Shown: positions 8,506 to 16,867, numbered from the stretch's first letter. The stretch: 43,408 nucleotides of DNA from JAJYSO01 sp964579505 (GCA_964579505.1 CAZOGC010000017.1:1-43408); one strand, 5' to 3'. The notes: generated by a model not told the origin, from the sequence alone. Numbers and translations: made by a program.

Positions 8506-8985
8506 ATGATTACAGAAGAAGACAAAAATTTTATGCGACGAGCCATTGAAGTGGCTCAACAAGGAATGGATAAAGGAGCTGGTGGCCCCTTTGGAGCTAT
8601 TGTCGTAAAAAATGGAGAAATTATTGCTGAAGCCAATAATCAAGTTACCTCTACTAATGATCCTACGGCGCATGCAGAGGTAGCAGTTATAAGAAAAGCC
8701 TGCCAAAAATTGGGGTCATTTCAACTCGATGACTGTATAATTTATACCTCTTGTGAGCCCTGCCCTATGTGTTTTGGGGCTATTTACTGGGCTAGACCTA
8801 AAGCCGTTTATTACGGATGCACAAAAGAAGATGCTGCCAAGATAGACTTTGACGATCAATTTATCTATGATGAATTAGACAAACCCAAAGAGCAGCTAAA
8901 AATAAAATTTGTAAATATTCTAAGAGAAGAGGCACAAGGAGTTTTTAACAACTGGGATCAAAAAACAGACCGCATAGAATATTAA
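8506..8985 (+). CDS. guaD: Guanine deaminase (GuaD-like, cytidine deaminase fold)
   Basis: This zinc hydrolase most likely converts guanine to xanthine in purine catabolism or salvage. The zinc site is HAEV (His ligand and catalytic Glu) with CEPCPMC (two Cys ligands). The flanking text GGPFGAIVVKNGEIIAEANN, NDPTAHAEV, ARPKAVYYGC and a C-terminal EY closely resembles the short Bacillus subtilis GuaD as I remember it. Length is 159 residues against about 156. It begins 14 nt after metK, so it probably shares the SAM-II-controlled transcript. tRNA adenosine deaminase (TadA) has the same fold but lacks this C-terminal tail, so GuaD is preferred. Confidence 0.86.
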   Translation: MITEEDKNFMRRAIEVAQQGMDKGAGGPFGAIVVKNGEIIAEANNQVTSTNDPTAHAEVAVIRKACQKLGSFQLDDCIIYTSCEPCPMCFGAIYWARPKAVYYGCTKEDAAKIDFDDQFIYDELDKPKEQLKIKFVNILREEAQGVFNNWDQKTDRIEY

Positions 8986-9010
8986 AAACAATACGCTTTT
9001 CCGATATATA

Positions 9011-9049
9011 AAAAAGCTCTGAAAATAGTTCGTTTTCAGGGCTTTTTTA
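9011..9049. terminator. Bidirectional terminator between guaD and folE
   Basis: AGCTCTGAAAA (9015-9025) pairs with TTTTCAGGGCT (9033-9043), with one G-T wobble. A-run and T-run flanks allow termination from both the metK-guaD side and the folE side. Confidence 0.85.
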
Positions 9050-9067
9050 TTTTATCTAAACACCTTT

Positions 9068-9709
9068 TTATTTATAAATATGAGCCAAAAACTCTTGTCT
9101 TACTGACTCCTCCTCAAATTTACCGGAATAGCATCCGGTTACTGTTAGACTCTTCGTATCTTTAATTCCGCGAGAAGCTACACACAAGTGATCTGCCTCA
9201 ATAACCACCGCCACATCTCGATGCCCTAAAATTCCTTTTAAAGCTTTGGCAATTTGTATGGTAAGCCGTTCTTGTACCTGCGGACGCTTTGCATAATATT
9301 GCACTAATCGATTTATTTTAGATAATCCAATAACCTGTTTATCAGGAATATACGCTACATGCGCTTTTCCTATAATCGGCACAAAATGATGTTCACAATT
9401 AGAGTATACGGTAATATCTTTTTCTACAAGCATTTTCTTATAACCATACTTATTTTCAAAAAGACTTATCTCCGGTCTGTTTTTAGGGTCTAATCCACTA
9501 AAAATCTCATTTACATACATTTTGGCTACTCGTTCGGGGGTATCTCGCAAACTGTCATCATTGAGGTCTAGCCCCAATGTATCCATTATTTCGGCAAAAT
9601 GATATTTTATTTTATTAATTTTTTGAGCATCTGTAAGCTTAAATGCATTATCACGAACAGGTGTTTCTATCTTCTCAGCATCAATAGCTACGTTAATTGT
9701 ATTACGCAT
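9068..9709 (-). CDS. folE: GTP cyclohydrolase I
   Basis: FolE converts GTP to dihydroneopterin triphosphate, the first step of tetrahydrofolate (and possibly queuosine) biosynthesis. The 213-residue protein shows the zinc/active-site motifs SNCEHHFVPIIGKAHVAYIP, KINRLVQYYAKRPQVQERLT and EADHLCVASRG. The unconserved N-terminal ~35 residues are normal for the family. It lies 4 nt downstream of an ECF sigma factor gene and is probably co-transcribed. Folate output fits the nearby metF-metH pathway, but that is association only. Confidence 0.96.
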   Translation of the reverse strand: MRNTINVAIDAEKIETPVRDNAFKLTDAQKINKIKYHFAEIMDTLGLDLNDDSLRDTPERVAKMYVNEIFSGLDPKNRPEISLFENKYGYKKMLVEKDITVYSNCEHHFVPIIGKAHVAYIPDKQVIGLSKINRLVQYYAKRPQVQERLTIQIAKALKGILGHRDVAVVIEADHLCVASRGIKDTKSLTVTGCYSGKFEEESVRQEFLAHIYK

Positions 9710-9713
9710 AAAA

Positions 9714-10361
9714 TTAAAGTTTATTTATTCTTTCCATTACATTATTAACAATGCTATCACAATAAATCAAGTTAAAATCAAACAATTCACTCGGTTTATA
9801 CGATCTTTTAATGTAATTCCTCAACATTTTTTTTGCCCGATTAAGCCTAACTTTTACATTTGATCTGCTAATATCTACCAACTCTGCCGTCTCTTCAACA
9901 TTCATCCCATTTATCTCTCGCAAGGAAAAGACAATTCTATACTTAAATGGAATCTGCCCTAGTGCATCCTCAATAATATGTTTCAACTCATGGGTATGCA
10001 CTACTTTTCTCGTATCGCCACTCATGTCGGCAAATAACGGTTTTGATTGGTCATCTACTTCTCGCATGACTTCATTTTTATAGCTTAATTTTCTCTTTTT
10101 TCTATAACAATTATTCATCATTATGCGGGTAACCCACGTCTTAAATTGCGCCCGACCCTCAAACTGCTGCAAACCCTTATAAGCATCAACAAAAGTGTCT
10201 TGCATAAGGTCTTCGGTATCTTCGTGACTGTAGTTATAAGAACGACCTATTTTATATAAATATGGGTTATAATGCCGGATAATTTGCTCATACAGCGATT
10301 TTTCTCCATTTAATATTCTATCGATGAGTTCCGGTTCATCTAATTCTTTTTCTTGAATCAT
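9714..10361 (-). CDS. RNA polymerase ECF-type sigma factor (sigma-70 family)
   Basis: A 215-residue sigma factor starting at MIQEKELDE; an ATG 33 nt upstream in frame would add residues outside the fold. Region 2 is at about residues 20-90, with NYSHEDTEDLMQDTFVDAYKGL and FKTWVTRIMMNNCYRKKRK. A variable linker follows, then region 4 at about 130-185 with IPFKYRIVFSLREINGMNVEETAELV and the helix-turn-helix segment ISRSNVKVRLNRAKKML. A tail of ~25 residues follows region 4. No anti-sigma gene is adjacent, unusual for ECF factors; the next gene, 4 nt on, is folE. The signal and regulon are unknown. The 189-bp gap upstream shows no clear promoter. Confidence 0.9.
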   Translation of the reverse strand: MIQEKELDEPELIDRILNGEKSLYEQIIRHYNPYLYKIGRSYNYSHEDTEDLMQDTFVDAYKGLQQFEGRAQFKTWVTRIMMNNCYRKKRKLSYKNEVMREVDDQSKPLFADMSGDTRKVVHTHELKHIIEDALGQIPFKYRIVFSLREINGMNVEETAELVDISRSNVKVRLNRAKKMLRNYIKRSYKPSELFDFNLIYCDSIVNNVMERINKL

Positions 10362-10550
10362 ACCATTTGTTCTTTCAAAGTCGATTAAACACAATCAAAA
10401 AAGACTAATACCTTATGTGAATAAGGGCTCGTTTTATAGAAAACTCTCCAACCGACTTCATATAATTAGAGTCCCTAAAACGAAAAAGGTTACAAAAGGA
10501 AACAAGATACTAAAATAGTACTAGGTTTTTTACCTTAAATAGGGGAAATG

Positions 10551-11507
10551 TTAAAAAACTGCCTTTACCACCTTTTCTACCGGACCGCTTTTTCCCATAG
10601 AATAATAGTGTAATGCCGGAACGCCTAATTTTTTTAATTCTTTAGACTGCGCTATACACCAAGCCACTCCTACTTCTTTAATTTCTTCTGTGGTTTTACA
10701 CTTTTCTACAGCATTAACCAAATCATCCGGTAAGTCTACATGAAAACGTTGCGGTAATATATTTAGATGCCTGCGCAAGGTTAAAGGTTTTAATCCGGGA
10801 ATAATAGGTACATTAATCCCCACTTCTCTACAGCGTTTTACAAAATCGAAATAACGTTGGTTATCGTAAAACATTTGAGTAACCAGATAATCGGCTCCCA
10901 TCGCTACTTTATGTTTTAAATAGTGTATATCGCTGGTAAGACTAGGCGCTTCTTGGTGCTTTTCTGGATATGCGCCGGCTCCTATACAAAAATTAGTGGT
11001 TGAACAATTTTTTAGTGCTTCATCTAAATAATTTCCTTTATTCAACTTATTAATTTGTTCTATCAACTCGGAGGCATGCGCATGCCCCTCTTCTTCCGAT
11101 TTAAAATACGTTTCGCTTTTAACCGGATCACCTCGTAGTGCTAACACGTTATCTATACCCAAAAAATCTAGGTCTATCAAAAAATTTTCGGTGTCTTCTT
11201 TTGTAAATCCACCACAAAGAATATGTGGAATAGCATCTACACGATACCGGTTTTGAATGGCCGCACAAATACCCACCGTACCCGGGCGTTTTTTTACCAC
11301 TTGTTTCTTAAGTAGTCCATTTCCTACTTCTTTGTATTTATATTCTTCACGGTGATACGTAACATTAATAAACGCGGGGTTGTACTCCATTAACGGATCT
11401 AAGTGATCAAAAATGGAATGTATATTTTTTCCTTTTAAAGGAGGTAATATTTCTATTGAAAAAAGCGTTTTTCCTGCCTCTTTTTTTAAGTGTTCAATAA
11501 CTTGCAT
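10551..11507 (-). CDS. metF: Methylenetetrahydrofolate reductase
   Basis: MetF reduces 5,10-methylene-THF to 5-methyl-THF, the methyl donor used by MetH. The 318-residue TIM-barrel flavoprotein shows family blocks FSIEILPPLKGKN near the N-terminus, PAFINVTYHRE, NVLALRGDP (FAD region), GAGAYPEKHQEAPS and ADYLVTQMFYDNQRYFDFV. It is the last gene of the methionine operon, 15 nt after the MetH C-module, so substrate-making and substrate-using enzymes are expressed together. I see no strong intrinsic terminator between it and the sigma factor gene. Confidence 0.96.
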   Translation of the reverse strand: MQVIEHLKKEAGKTLFSIEILPPLKGKNIHSIFDHLDPLMEYNPAFINVTYHREEYKYKEVGNGLLKKQVVKKRPGTVGICAAIQNRYRVDAIPHILCGGFTKEDTENFLIDLDFLGIDNVLALRGDPVKSETYFKSEEEGHAHASELIEQINKLNKGNYLDEALKNCSTTNFCIGAGAYPEKHQEAPSLTSDIHYLKHKVAMGADYLVTQMFYDNQRYFDFVKRCREVGINVPIIPGLKPLTLRRHLNILPQRFHVDLPDDLVNAVEKCKTTEEIKEVGVAWCIAQSKELKKLGVPALHYYSMGKSGPVEKVVKAVF

Positions 11508-11522
11508 AAACTTCTTTTTATA

Positions 11523-14201
11523 TTAGGATTTATCCGCTATTCTGGGGCTCAACCATTTATAGGCTTCTTCTAATTGAATCCCTCTTCTACGCGCGTAGTC
11601 TTCTACCTGATCTTCTTTTATTTTTCCCAGCCCAAAATAACGTGAGTTGGGATTTGCTAAATAATAGCCACTCACACTAGAGGCCGGCCACATAGCCAAT
11701 CCTTCGGTAAGCTTTACGCCGGTTTTTTCGGTTACATCCAACAATTTCCAAATAGTTTTTTTCTCTAAATGATCAGGACAAGCAGGATAACCCGGAGCCG
11801 GCCTAATGCCTTGGTATTTTTCTTTAATCAATTCATAATTGGTAAAATCTTCGTTAGCGTATCCCCAATAATGCGTACGCACTTGCTGATGAAGGTATTC
11901 TGCAAAAGCTTCTGCCAACCTATCAGAAAGACCTTGCATCATAATAGCCGTATAATCATCATTTTCTGCTCGGTATTTTTTTACCAATTCTTCGGTACCA
12001 AATCCGGCAGAAACACAAAAGCATCCCATATAATCTTGCTTACCGGTTTCTTTAGGCGCTACAAAATCGGCCAAAGCCATATTTATTCCTCCTTTTCGTT
12101 TTTCCAGCTGTTGACGCAAGGTTAAGAAAGTGGCTTGCACCGCTCCGTTCTCATCATAAATTTCTATATCGTCTTCGTTTACTGAATTAGCCGGAAAGAG
12201 CCCAAAAATAGCTTGTCCTTTTATCAACTTCTCATCATATATTTGTTGAAGCAATCTTTTAGCATCCTCATAAACTTCACGAGCCTGTGCTCCTACTTTC
12301 TCATCCTTTAAAATAGCCGGAAATTTTCCGTGTAAGCCCCAACTGCGTATCAAAGGCATCCAGTCTATAATAGGTTCTAATTTGCGAAGGTCAAAATCAT
12401 TTAAGACGTGTATTCCTAATTGGTTGGGCTTTTTTATGAGGGTAGTTTCCCAATCTATCGCTAGTTTATTGGCACGAGCTTCCGGTAAAGGTAAATACGT
12501 TTTGTGCTTTTTTTGTTGATTAAACCGAGCACTAATTTCCTTATACTCTGCTTTTAATTTGTCTTTAAAGGCTTGGTTATCTTTTTTAAACAACTCGCTG
12601 GCAATGCTTACCGCCTTAGAAGCATCATTTACATAAACAGTCTGCGAATAATTTGGTGCAATTTTTACGGCCGTGTGTGGTTTAGACGTAGTGGCTCCTC
12701 CAATAAGCAATGGAATTTTAAACTTATGTTTAGCCATTTCTTTAGAAACGTTTACCATCTCATCTAAAGATGGAGTAATAAGTCCACTCAGCCCAATGGC
12801 ATCTACGTTCTCTTTTATTGCCATTTCAATAATTTTTTCAGGAGGAACCATTACCCCTAAATCAATAATTTCATAATTGTTACACCCCAAAACTACTCCC
12901 ACAATATTTTTACCAATATCGTGTACATCGCCTTTAACCGTTGCCATTAAAATACGGGCTTTATACTCCTGGTTATCTTCTTTTTCAGCTTCTAAAAATG
13001 GATTGAGATAGTTTACCGCTTTTTTCATCACCCGCGCTGATTTTACCACCTGCGGCAAGAACATTTTTCCGCTACCAAACAAATCCCCTACCACATTCAT
13101 CCCTTCCATAAGTTGGCCTTCAATAACCTCTAGGGGTTTACTTGCTGCCAAACGGGCCTCTTCTACATCTTCAATAATAAATTTGTCTATTCCTTTTACT
13201 AAGGCGTGGGTAATGCGATCTTGTAAAGAACCTTCTCGCCACGCTAGCGAAGGGCCGGTAGATTTTTTGCTGCCACTTTTTACGGTTTCGGCAAAATCTA
13301 ACAACCGCTCTGTAGCATCATCGCGTCTATCAAAAAGTACATCTTCTACCCGCTCTAATAAATCTTTGGGAATGTCGTCATAAATAGTGAGCAGCTCAGG
13401 GTTTACAATACCCATCGTCATGCCGTGTTGAATGGCATGATAAAGAAATGCAGAGTTAATCGACTCGCGTACAACTCTATTGCCGCGAAAAGAAAAAGAG
13501 ACGTTACTCACCCCACCCGAAACATGCGCATACGGCAAGTTTTCTCGAATCCACTTGGTTGCTTTAAAGAAGTTCAGCGCATTTTTGCGATGTTCTTCCA
13601 TTCCGGTGGCTACCGGAAAAATATTCGGGTCGAAAATAATATCAGAGGGAGGAAAATGTATCTCGTTAACAAGGATATCGTATGAGCGTTTGCAAATGGC
13701 AATACGCCGTTCAAAAGTATCTGCCTGTCCTTCTTCGTCAAAAGCCATCACAATAACAGCCGCTCCATAACGTCTGATGCGTTGTGCTTCCCACTTAAAT
13801 TTTTCTTCCCCTTCTTTTAGGCTGATTGAGTTTACAACTCCTTTTCCTTGAATAACTTGGAGCCCTGCTTCTAAAATTTCCCATTTTGAGCTATCTATCA
13901 TCACCGGTACGCGAGCAATATCCGGTTCAGAAGCAATGAGGTTTAGAAAAGTAACCATGGCCTCTTTTCCGTCTAACATTCCCTCGTCCATATTTACATC
14001 AATAATCTGAGCTCCGTTCTCTACCTGAGCTTTGGCCACTTCTAAGGCCTCTTCATATTTTTGTCCTTTGATGAGTCGTAAGAATTTTCGCGACCCGGTA
14101 ACATTGGTACGCTCTCCTACGTTAATAAAATTACTCTCAGGGGTAACCACCAAGGGTTCTAATCCTGAAAGTTTTAAATAATGACAGTCTGATTCCGGCA
14201 T
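11523..14201 (-). CDS. metH: Cobalamin-dependent methionine synthase, C-module (folate, B12 and reactivation domains)
   Basis: This is the second half of a split MetH. The pterin-binding domain comes first (NVGERTNVTGSRKF, IDVNMDEGMLD, PVMIDSSKWEI, SGGVSNVSFSFRGN). A helical cap and B12-binding Rossmann domain follow, with the cobalamin-ligand motif VHDIGKN (the DxHxxG His) and GLSGLITPS. The C-terminal SAM-binding reactivation domain contains RPAPGYPACPDH. At 892 residues it accounts for everything in full-length MetH except the homocysteine-binding domain, which the preceding gene encodes. Coenzyme B12 is therefore required. It sits 34 nt after the N-module and 15 nt before metF. Confidence 0.95.
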   Translation of the reverse strand: MPESDCHYLKLSGLEPLVVTPESNFINVGERTNVTGSRKFLRLIKGQKYEEALEVAKAQVENGAQIIDVNMDEGMLDGKEAMVTFLNLIASEPDIARVPVMIDSSKWEILEAGLQVIQGKGVVNSISLKEGEEKFKWEAQRIRRYGAAVIVMAFDEEGQADTFERRIAICKRSYDILVNEIHFPPSDIIFDPNIFPVATGMEEHRKNALNFFKATKWIRENLPYAHVSGGVSNVSFSFRGNRVVRESINSAFLYHAIQHGMTMGIVNPELLTIYDDIPKDLLERVEDVLFDRRDDATERLLDFAETVKSGSKKSTGPSLAWREGSLQDRITHALVKGIDKFIIEDVEEARLAASKPLEVIEGQLMEGMNVVGDLFGSGKMFLPQVVKSARVMKKAVNYLNPFLEAEKEDNQEYKARILMATVKGDVHDIGKNIVGVVLGCNNYEIIDLGVMVPPEKIIEMAIKENVDAIGLSGLITPSLDEMVNVSKEMAKHKFKIPLLIGGATTSKPHTAVKIAPNYSQTVYVNDASKAVSIASELFKKDNQAFKDKLKAEYKEISARFNQQKKHKTYLPLPEARANKLAIDWETTLIKKPNQLGIHVLNDFDLRKLEPIIDWMPLIRSWGLHGKFPAILKDEKVGAQAREVYEDAKRLLQQIYDEKLIKGQAIFGLFPANSVNEDDIEIYDENGAVQATFLTLRQQLEKRKGGINMALADFVAPKETGKQDYMGCFCVSAGFGTEELVKKYRAENDDYTAIMMQGLSDRLAEAFAEYLHQQVRTHYWGYANEDFTNYELIKEKYQGIRPAPGYPACPDHLEKKTIWKLLDVTEKTGVKLTEGLAMWPASSVSGYYLANPNSRYFGLGKIKEDQVEDYARRRGIQLEEAYKWLSPRIADKS

Positions 14202-14235
14202 TTTCTTTTCTCTTTTAATTTTTTATAGGTTAACT

Positions 14236-15243
14236 TTAAATTGTTTGCAAATTGGCTACTTTTCTAGGTTCATACGCTTGAGCCAATTCAGCTATTTTTT
14301 TAATATGAGCCGGCGTTGTTCCGCAGCAACCGCCAATAATATTTACCAACTCTTCTTCTACGTACGGTTTTACAAAAGCCTGCATTTGTTCCGGGTCTTG
14401 TTCATATTCTCCAAAGGCATTAGGAAGTCCTGCATTAGGATGTGCCGACGTGTAAAAATTAGTGGCGCGCGCTAGTCGCTGCACATAGGGTTTGAGTTGT
14501 TCGGCACCCAATGCACAGTTAAAACCTACACTGAGCAGTGGAATATGAGAAATTGACGTTAAAAATGCTTCTACGGTTTGCCCGGATAAAGTTCTTCCGG
14601 AAGCATCTGTAATAGTACCCGAAACCATGATAGGCACCTCTATTTGACGTTCTTCTTTTACTTCTTCAATAGCAAACAGGGCCGCCTTAGCATTTAGCGT
14701 ATCAAAAATAGTTTCAACCAATAAAATATCTACTCCACCTTCTAATAAGGCTTCTACCTGTTCTTTATAAGCTACGCGCAATTCATCAAAACTAATAGCT
14801 CTAAAACCTGGTCGATTTACGTCTGGTGACAAGCTGGCCGTTTTATTAGTCGGACCAATACTTCCCGCCACAAAACGCGGTTTATTAGGTTCTTTTTGCG
14901 TAAACTCATCGGCAATTTTTCGGGCAATGCAGGCGCTTTCATAATTTAATTCAGGTACCAAATCCTCTAGTCCATAATCAGCCATTGCTATTCGAGTACC
15001 TGAAAAGGTGTTCGTCTCAATAATATCCGCTCCGGCTTCTAAAAACTGGCGGTGCACTTTTGTAATTGTATTGGGTTGGGTAAGCGACAATAAATCATTA
15101 TTGCCTTTTACTGGTTTAGCGTAGTCTTTAAAACGCTCTCCTCTAAAATCTTCTTCTGAGTAGTTGTACGCTTGTAACATAGTACCCATAGCGCCATCTA
15201 ACACCAAAATACGTTCTTGTATAAGTTGATAAAGTATGCTCAT
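14236..15243 (-). CDS. metH: Methionine synthase N-module (homocysteine S-methyltransferase domain)
   Basis: This 335-residue protein is the homocysteine-binding and zinc domain of MetH on a separate polypeptide. It shows LDGAMGTMLQAY near the start, ETNTFSGT, the zinc-ligand Cys in GFNCALG and the Cys pair in GGCCGTTPAHI. It must act with the following gene product, since alone it lacks folate and B12 domains. Split MetH is common in Bacteroidota, so this is a gene-structure trait and not a frameshift: 34 nt separate the genes and each has its own start and stop. A stand-alone BhmT/MmuM-type methyltransferase is less likely in this context. Confidence 0.93.
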   Translation of the reverse strand: MSILYQLIQERILVLDGAMGTMLQAYNYSEEDFRGERFKDYAKPVKGNNDLLSLTQPNTITKVHRQFLEAGADIIETNTFSGTRIAMADYGLEDLVPELNYESACIARKIADEFTQKEPNKPRFVAGSIGPTNKTASLSPDVNRPGFRAISFDELRVAYKEQVEALLEGGVDILLVETIFDTLNAKAALFAIEEVKEERQIEVPIMVSGTITDASGRTLSGQTVEAFLTSISHIPLLSVGFNCALGAEQLKPYVQRLARATNFYTSAHPNAGLPNAFGEYEQDPEQMQAFVKPYVEEELVNIIGGCCGTTPAHIKKIAELAQAYEPRKVANLQTI

Positions 15244-15352
15244 AGCTTAAAAATTTATACGGTTGGTAATTGCGACAATATCTGCTAACTGCAAATGCTG
15301 TATAAGAGTGCTTCCCACATTGCCCACCTCAAATAATACAAGATGAATAATT

Positions 15353-16522
15353 TTAGGCATAACTGGTTTCTTTGTGTTGTCTTGCTTTGACAAAGGCTTG
15401 TTTTAGATCTGCAATTAAATCGTCTACTTCTTCAATTCCGGGAGAAAGTCTAATAAGTGAATCCGTTACTCCTGAAGCTAGTTTCTTTTTGTGAGGAACG
15501 GAAGAGTGGGTCATTTGGGTGGGGTGGCATAATAAACTTTTTACTCCTCCAAGACTAACCGCCAGTTGGAAATATTTGGTGCCGGTAACAAAAGCTTCCG
15601 CTGCTTTTATAGTGTCGTCTTTAAGGTCAAAAGAAATAACAGAACCAAACAATCCATTTTGTTGTCTCTTGGCAATTGCATGATTTTTATGGGTAGGCAA
15701 ACCGGGATAATTAACCGTTGCCACATCTTCGTGCTCTGCTAAAAACTCCGCTATTTTTTGTGCATTTTCACACTGTTTTCTGTAACGCAGGTCTAAGGTC
15801 TCAATTCCTCGGATACATAAAAAACAATCCCATGGCCCCAGTACAGCCCCTGAAGCATTTTGAATAAATTGAATTTCTTCACTTAAGGCTTCTGTGCGCG
15901 TTACTACAAATCCGGCTAGCACATCAGAATGCCCACCAATATACTTGGTGCCGCTGTGTACTACAATATCGGCACCCAATTCTATAGGCCGCTGTGCCAC
16001 CGGACTGGCAAAAGTGTTATCAACCACTAAATAAGCCCCCACTTTATGGGCAATTTCTGCAATGGCTTCAATATCGCTAATTTTTAGAGTAGGGTTTGTA
16101 GGGGACTCTAGCCAAACTAATTTAGTTTTACTCGTTACAGCTCGACCCACATTTTCTACTTCGGTGGTATCAACAAATTGTATTTTGATGCCCAATTTTT
16201 CATAAACATCTTTAAATAAACGGTAAGCACCGCCATAAATATCATCAACTGCCACAATTTCATCGCCGCAAGACAAGGTCTTTACTACCGCATCAACAGC
16301 GGCAATACCAGAAGCAAAAGCATAGCCGGCAACACCGTTTTCTAGTGTAGCCACTAAATCTTCTACCGCTTTTCGGGTAGGGTTTCCGGTACGAGAATAA
16401 TCATAGCCCTTGTGTACTTCAGGCGCTTCTTGAATAAATGTAGAAGTTTGGTAGATAGGAGTTGTTACCGAACCAGTTAATATATCAGGTGTAATAGCAT
16501 GAAGGGTTTTTGTAGTACTCAT
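15353..16522 (-). CDS. metB: Trans-sulfuration PLP enzyme, probably cystathionine gamma-synthase
   Basis: This member of the Cys/Met-metabolism PLP family has the PLP-lysine motif SGTKYIGGHSD, the YSRTGNPTR block, SGIAAVDAV, and the C-terminal SLGGVKSLLCHPTQMTHSS and LIRLSPGIE. First gene of the methionine operon, it most likely joins an activated homoserine with cysteine to make cystathionine. Cystathionine gamma/beta-lyase or direct sulfhydrylation cannot be excluded from sequence alone. I place the start at 16522 (MSTTKTLHAIT, 389 residues). The frame is open a further 39 codons upstream, but those codons would cross the second attenuator terminator and leader peptide 2. The leader carries two methionine attenuators. 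Confidence 0.88.
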   Translation of the reverse strand: MSTTKTLHAITPDILTGSVTTPIYQTSTFIQEAPEVHKGYDYSRTGNPTRKAVEDLVATLENGVAGYAFASGIAAVDAVVKTLSCGDEIVAVDDIYGGAYRLFKDVYEKLGIKIQFVDTTEVENVGRAVTSKTKLVWLESPTNPTLKISDIEAIAEIAHKVGAYLVVDNTFASPVAQRPIELGADIVVHSGTKYIGGHSDVLAGFVVTRTEALSEEIQFIQNASGAVLGPWDCFLCIRGIETLDLRYRKQCENAQKIAEFLAEHEDVATVNYPGLPTHKNHAIAKRQQNGLFGSVISFDLKDDTIKAAEAFVTGTKYFQLAVSLGGVKSLLCHPTQMTHSSVPHKKKLASGVTDSLIRLSPGIEEVDDLIADLKQAFVKARQHKETSYA

Positions 16523-16564
16523 TTGGTTTCGTTTTAAAAAGTTAATTAGGTTAAATAATAGGAT

Positions 16565-16598
16565 AAAAAATCCCTTTGGTTTTCTATTACCAAAGGGA
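16565..16598 (-). terminator. Attenuator terminator 2 (metB leader)
   Basis: On the minus strand TCCCTTTGGT (16598-16589) and ACCAAAGGGA (16580-16571) form a perfect 10-bp stem with an 8-nt loop, followed by a run of six T. It lies after leader peptide 2 and 43 nt before the metB start, so it can stop transcription before the operon. Its 5' arm can instead pair with codons 18-20 of leader 2 (16648-16642), the expected antiterminator. Confidence 0.9.
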
Positions 16599-16626
16599 AC
16601 GTATAAGTAGAAATTAATTGTTCGTT

Positions 16627-16701
16627 TCACATATGGCAATACTTTGGCGGGCGCATTATCATGCGCATCATCATCATTTTAGGCATTACCTTACTTGTCA
16701 T
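16627..16701 (-). CDS. Methionine leader peptide 2 (24 residues, 9 Met)
   Basis: A short frame with its own ATG and TGA, between the two terminators. Nine of 24 codons are Met: residues 1, 6, 9-12, 14, 16 and 24, with the core MMMMRMIM at 9-16. Residues 18-20 are Pro-Pro-Lys, and their codons contain GCCAAAG, which pairs with CTTTGGT in the 5' arm of the following terminator (six Watson-Crick pairs and one G-U). A ribosome stalled on the Met run for lack of charged Met-tRNA would leave this segment free and favour antitermination. No protein function is proposed; the role is regulatory. Translation has not been shown. Confidence 0.82.
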   Translation of the reverse strand: MTSKVMPKMMMMRMIMRPPKYCHM

Positions 16702-16723
16702 TGAATTGTTTTTTAATTAAAAT

Positions 16724-16756
16724 AAAAAAAGCCGCTACATAATTGCAGCGGCTTTT
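16724..16756 (-). terminator. Attenuator terminator 1 (metB leader)
   Basis: On the minus strand AAAAGCCGCT (16756-16747) pairs with AGCGGCTTTT (16736-16727), with a further short pairing towards the loop, and ends in seven T. It lies 21 nt after the stop of leader peptide 1. One internal position does not pair between the arms, while the 5' arm matches leader 1 perfectly over 7 nt. That is the expected compromise when an arm must serve two partners. Confidence 0.9.
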
Positions 16757-16777
16757 GAAATGTGTATTTATTATTTT

Positions 16778-16849
16778 TTATACCATACCATGCGCTGCAG
16801 ATAGATTCCACATCATCATTCGCATTTGCATGTCTTTTGTATTAATCAT
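16778..16849 (-). CDS. Methionine leader peptide 1 (23 residues, 7 Met)
   Basis: A short frame from ATG at 16849 to TAA at 16780-16778. Seven of 23 codons are Met: residues 1, 7, 9, 11-13 and 22, with MQMRMMM at 7-13. Codons 17-19 contain TGCAGCG (16799-16793), an exact 7-nt complement of CGCTGCA (16750-16744) in the 5' arm of terminator 1. This is the spacing used by trp and his leaders: control codons, antiterminator strand, terminator. The predicted transcript start is about 12 nt before the ATG, giving a minimal untranslated leader. The function is inferred as sensing charged Met-tRNA. Confidence 0.83.
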   Translation of the reverse strand: MINTKDMQMRMMMWNLSAAHGMV

Positions 16850-16867
16850 TTTATTTTTTCTATGCGA

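Noticed and set aside
16523..16639. N-terminal 39-codon extension of the metB product
   Set aside because: It would pass through terminator 2 and overlap the end of leader peptide 2, and the family N-terminus matches the start at 16522.
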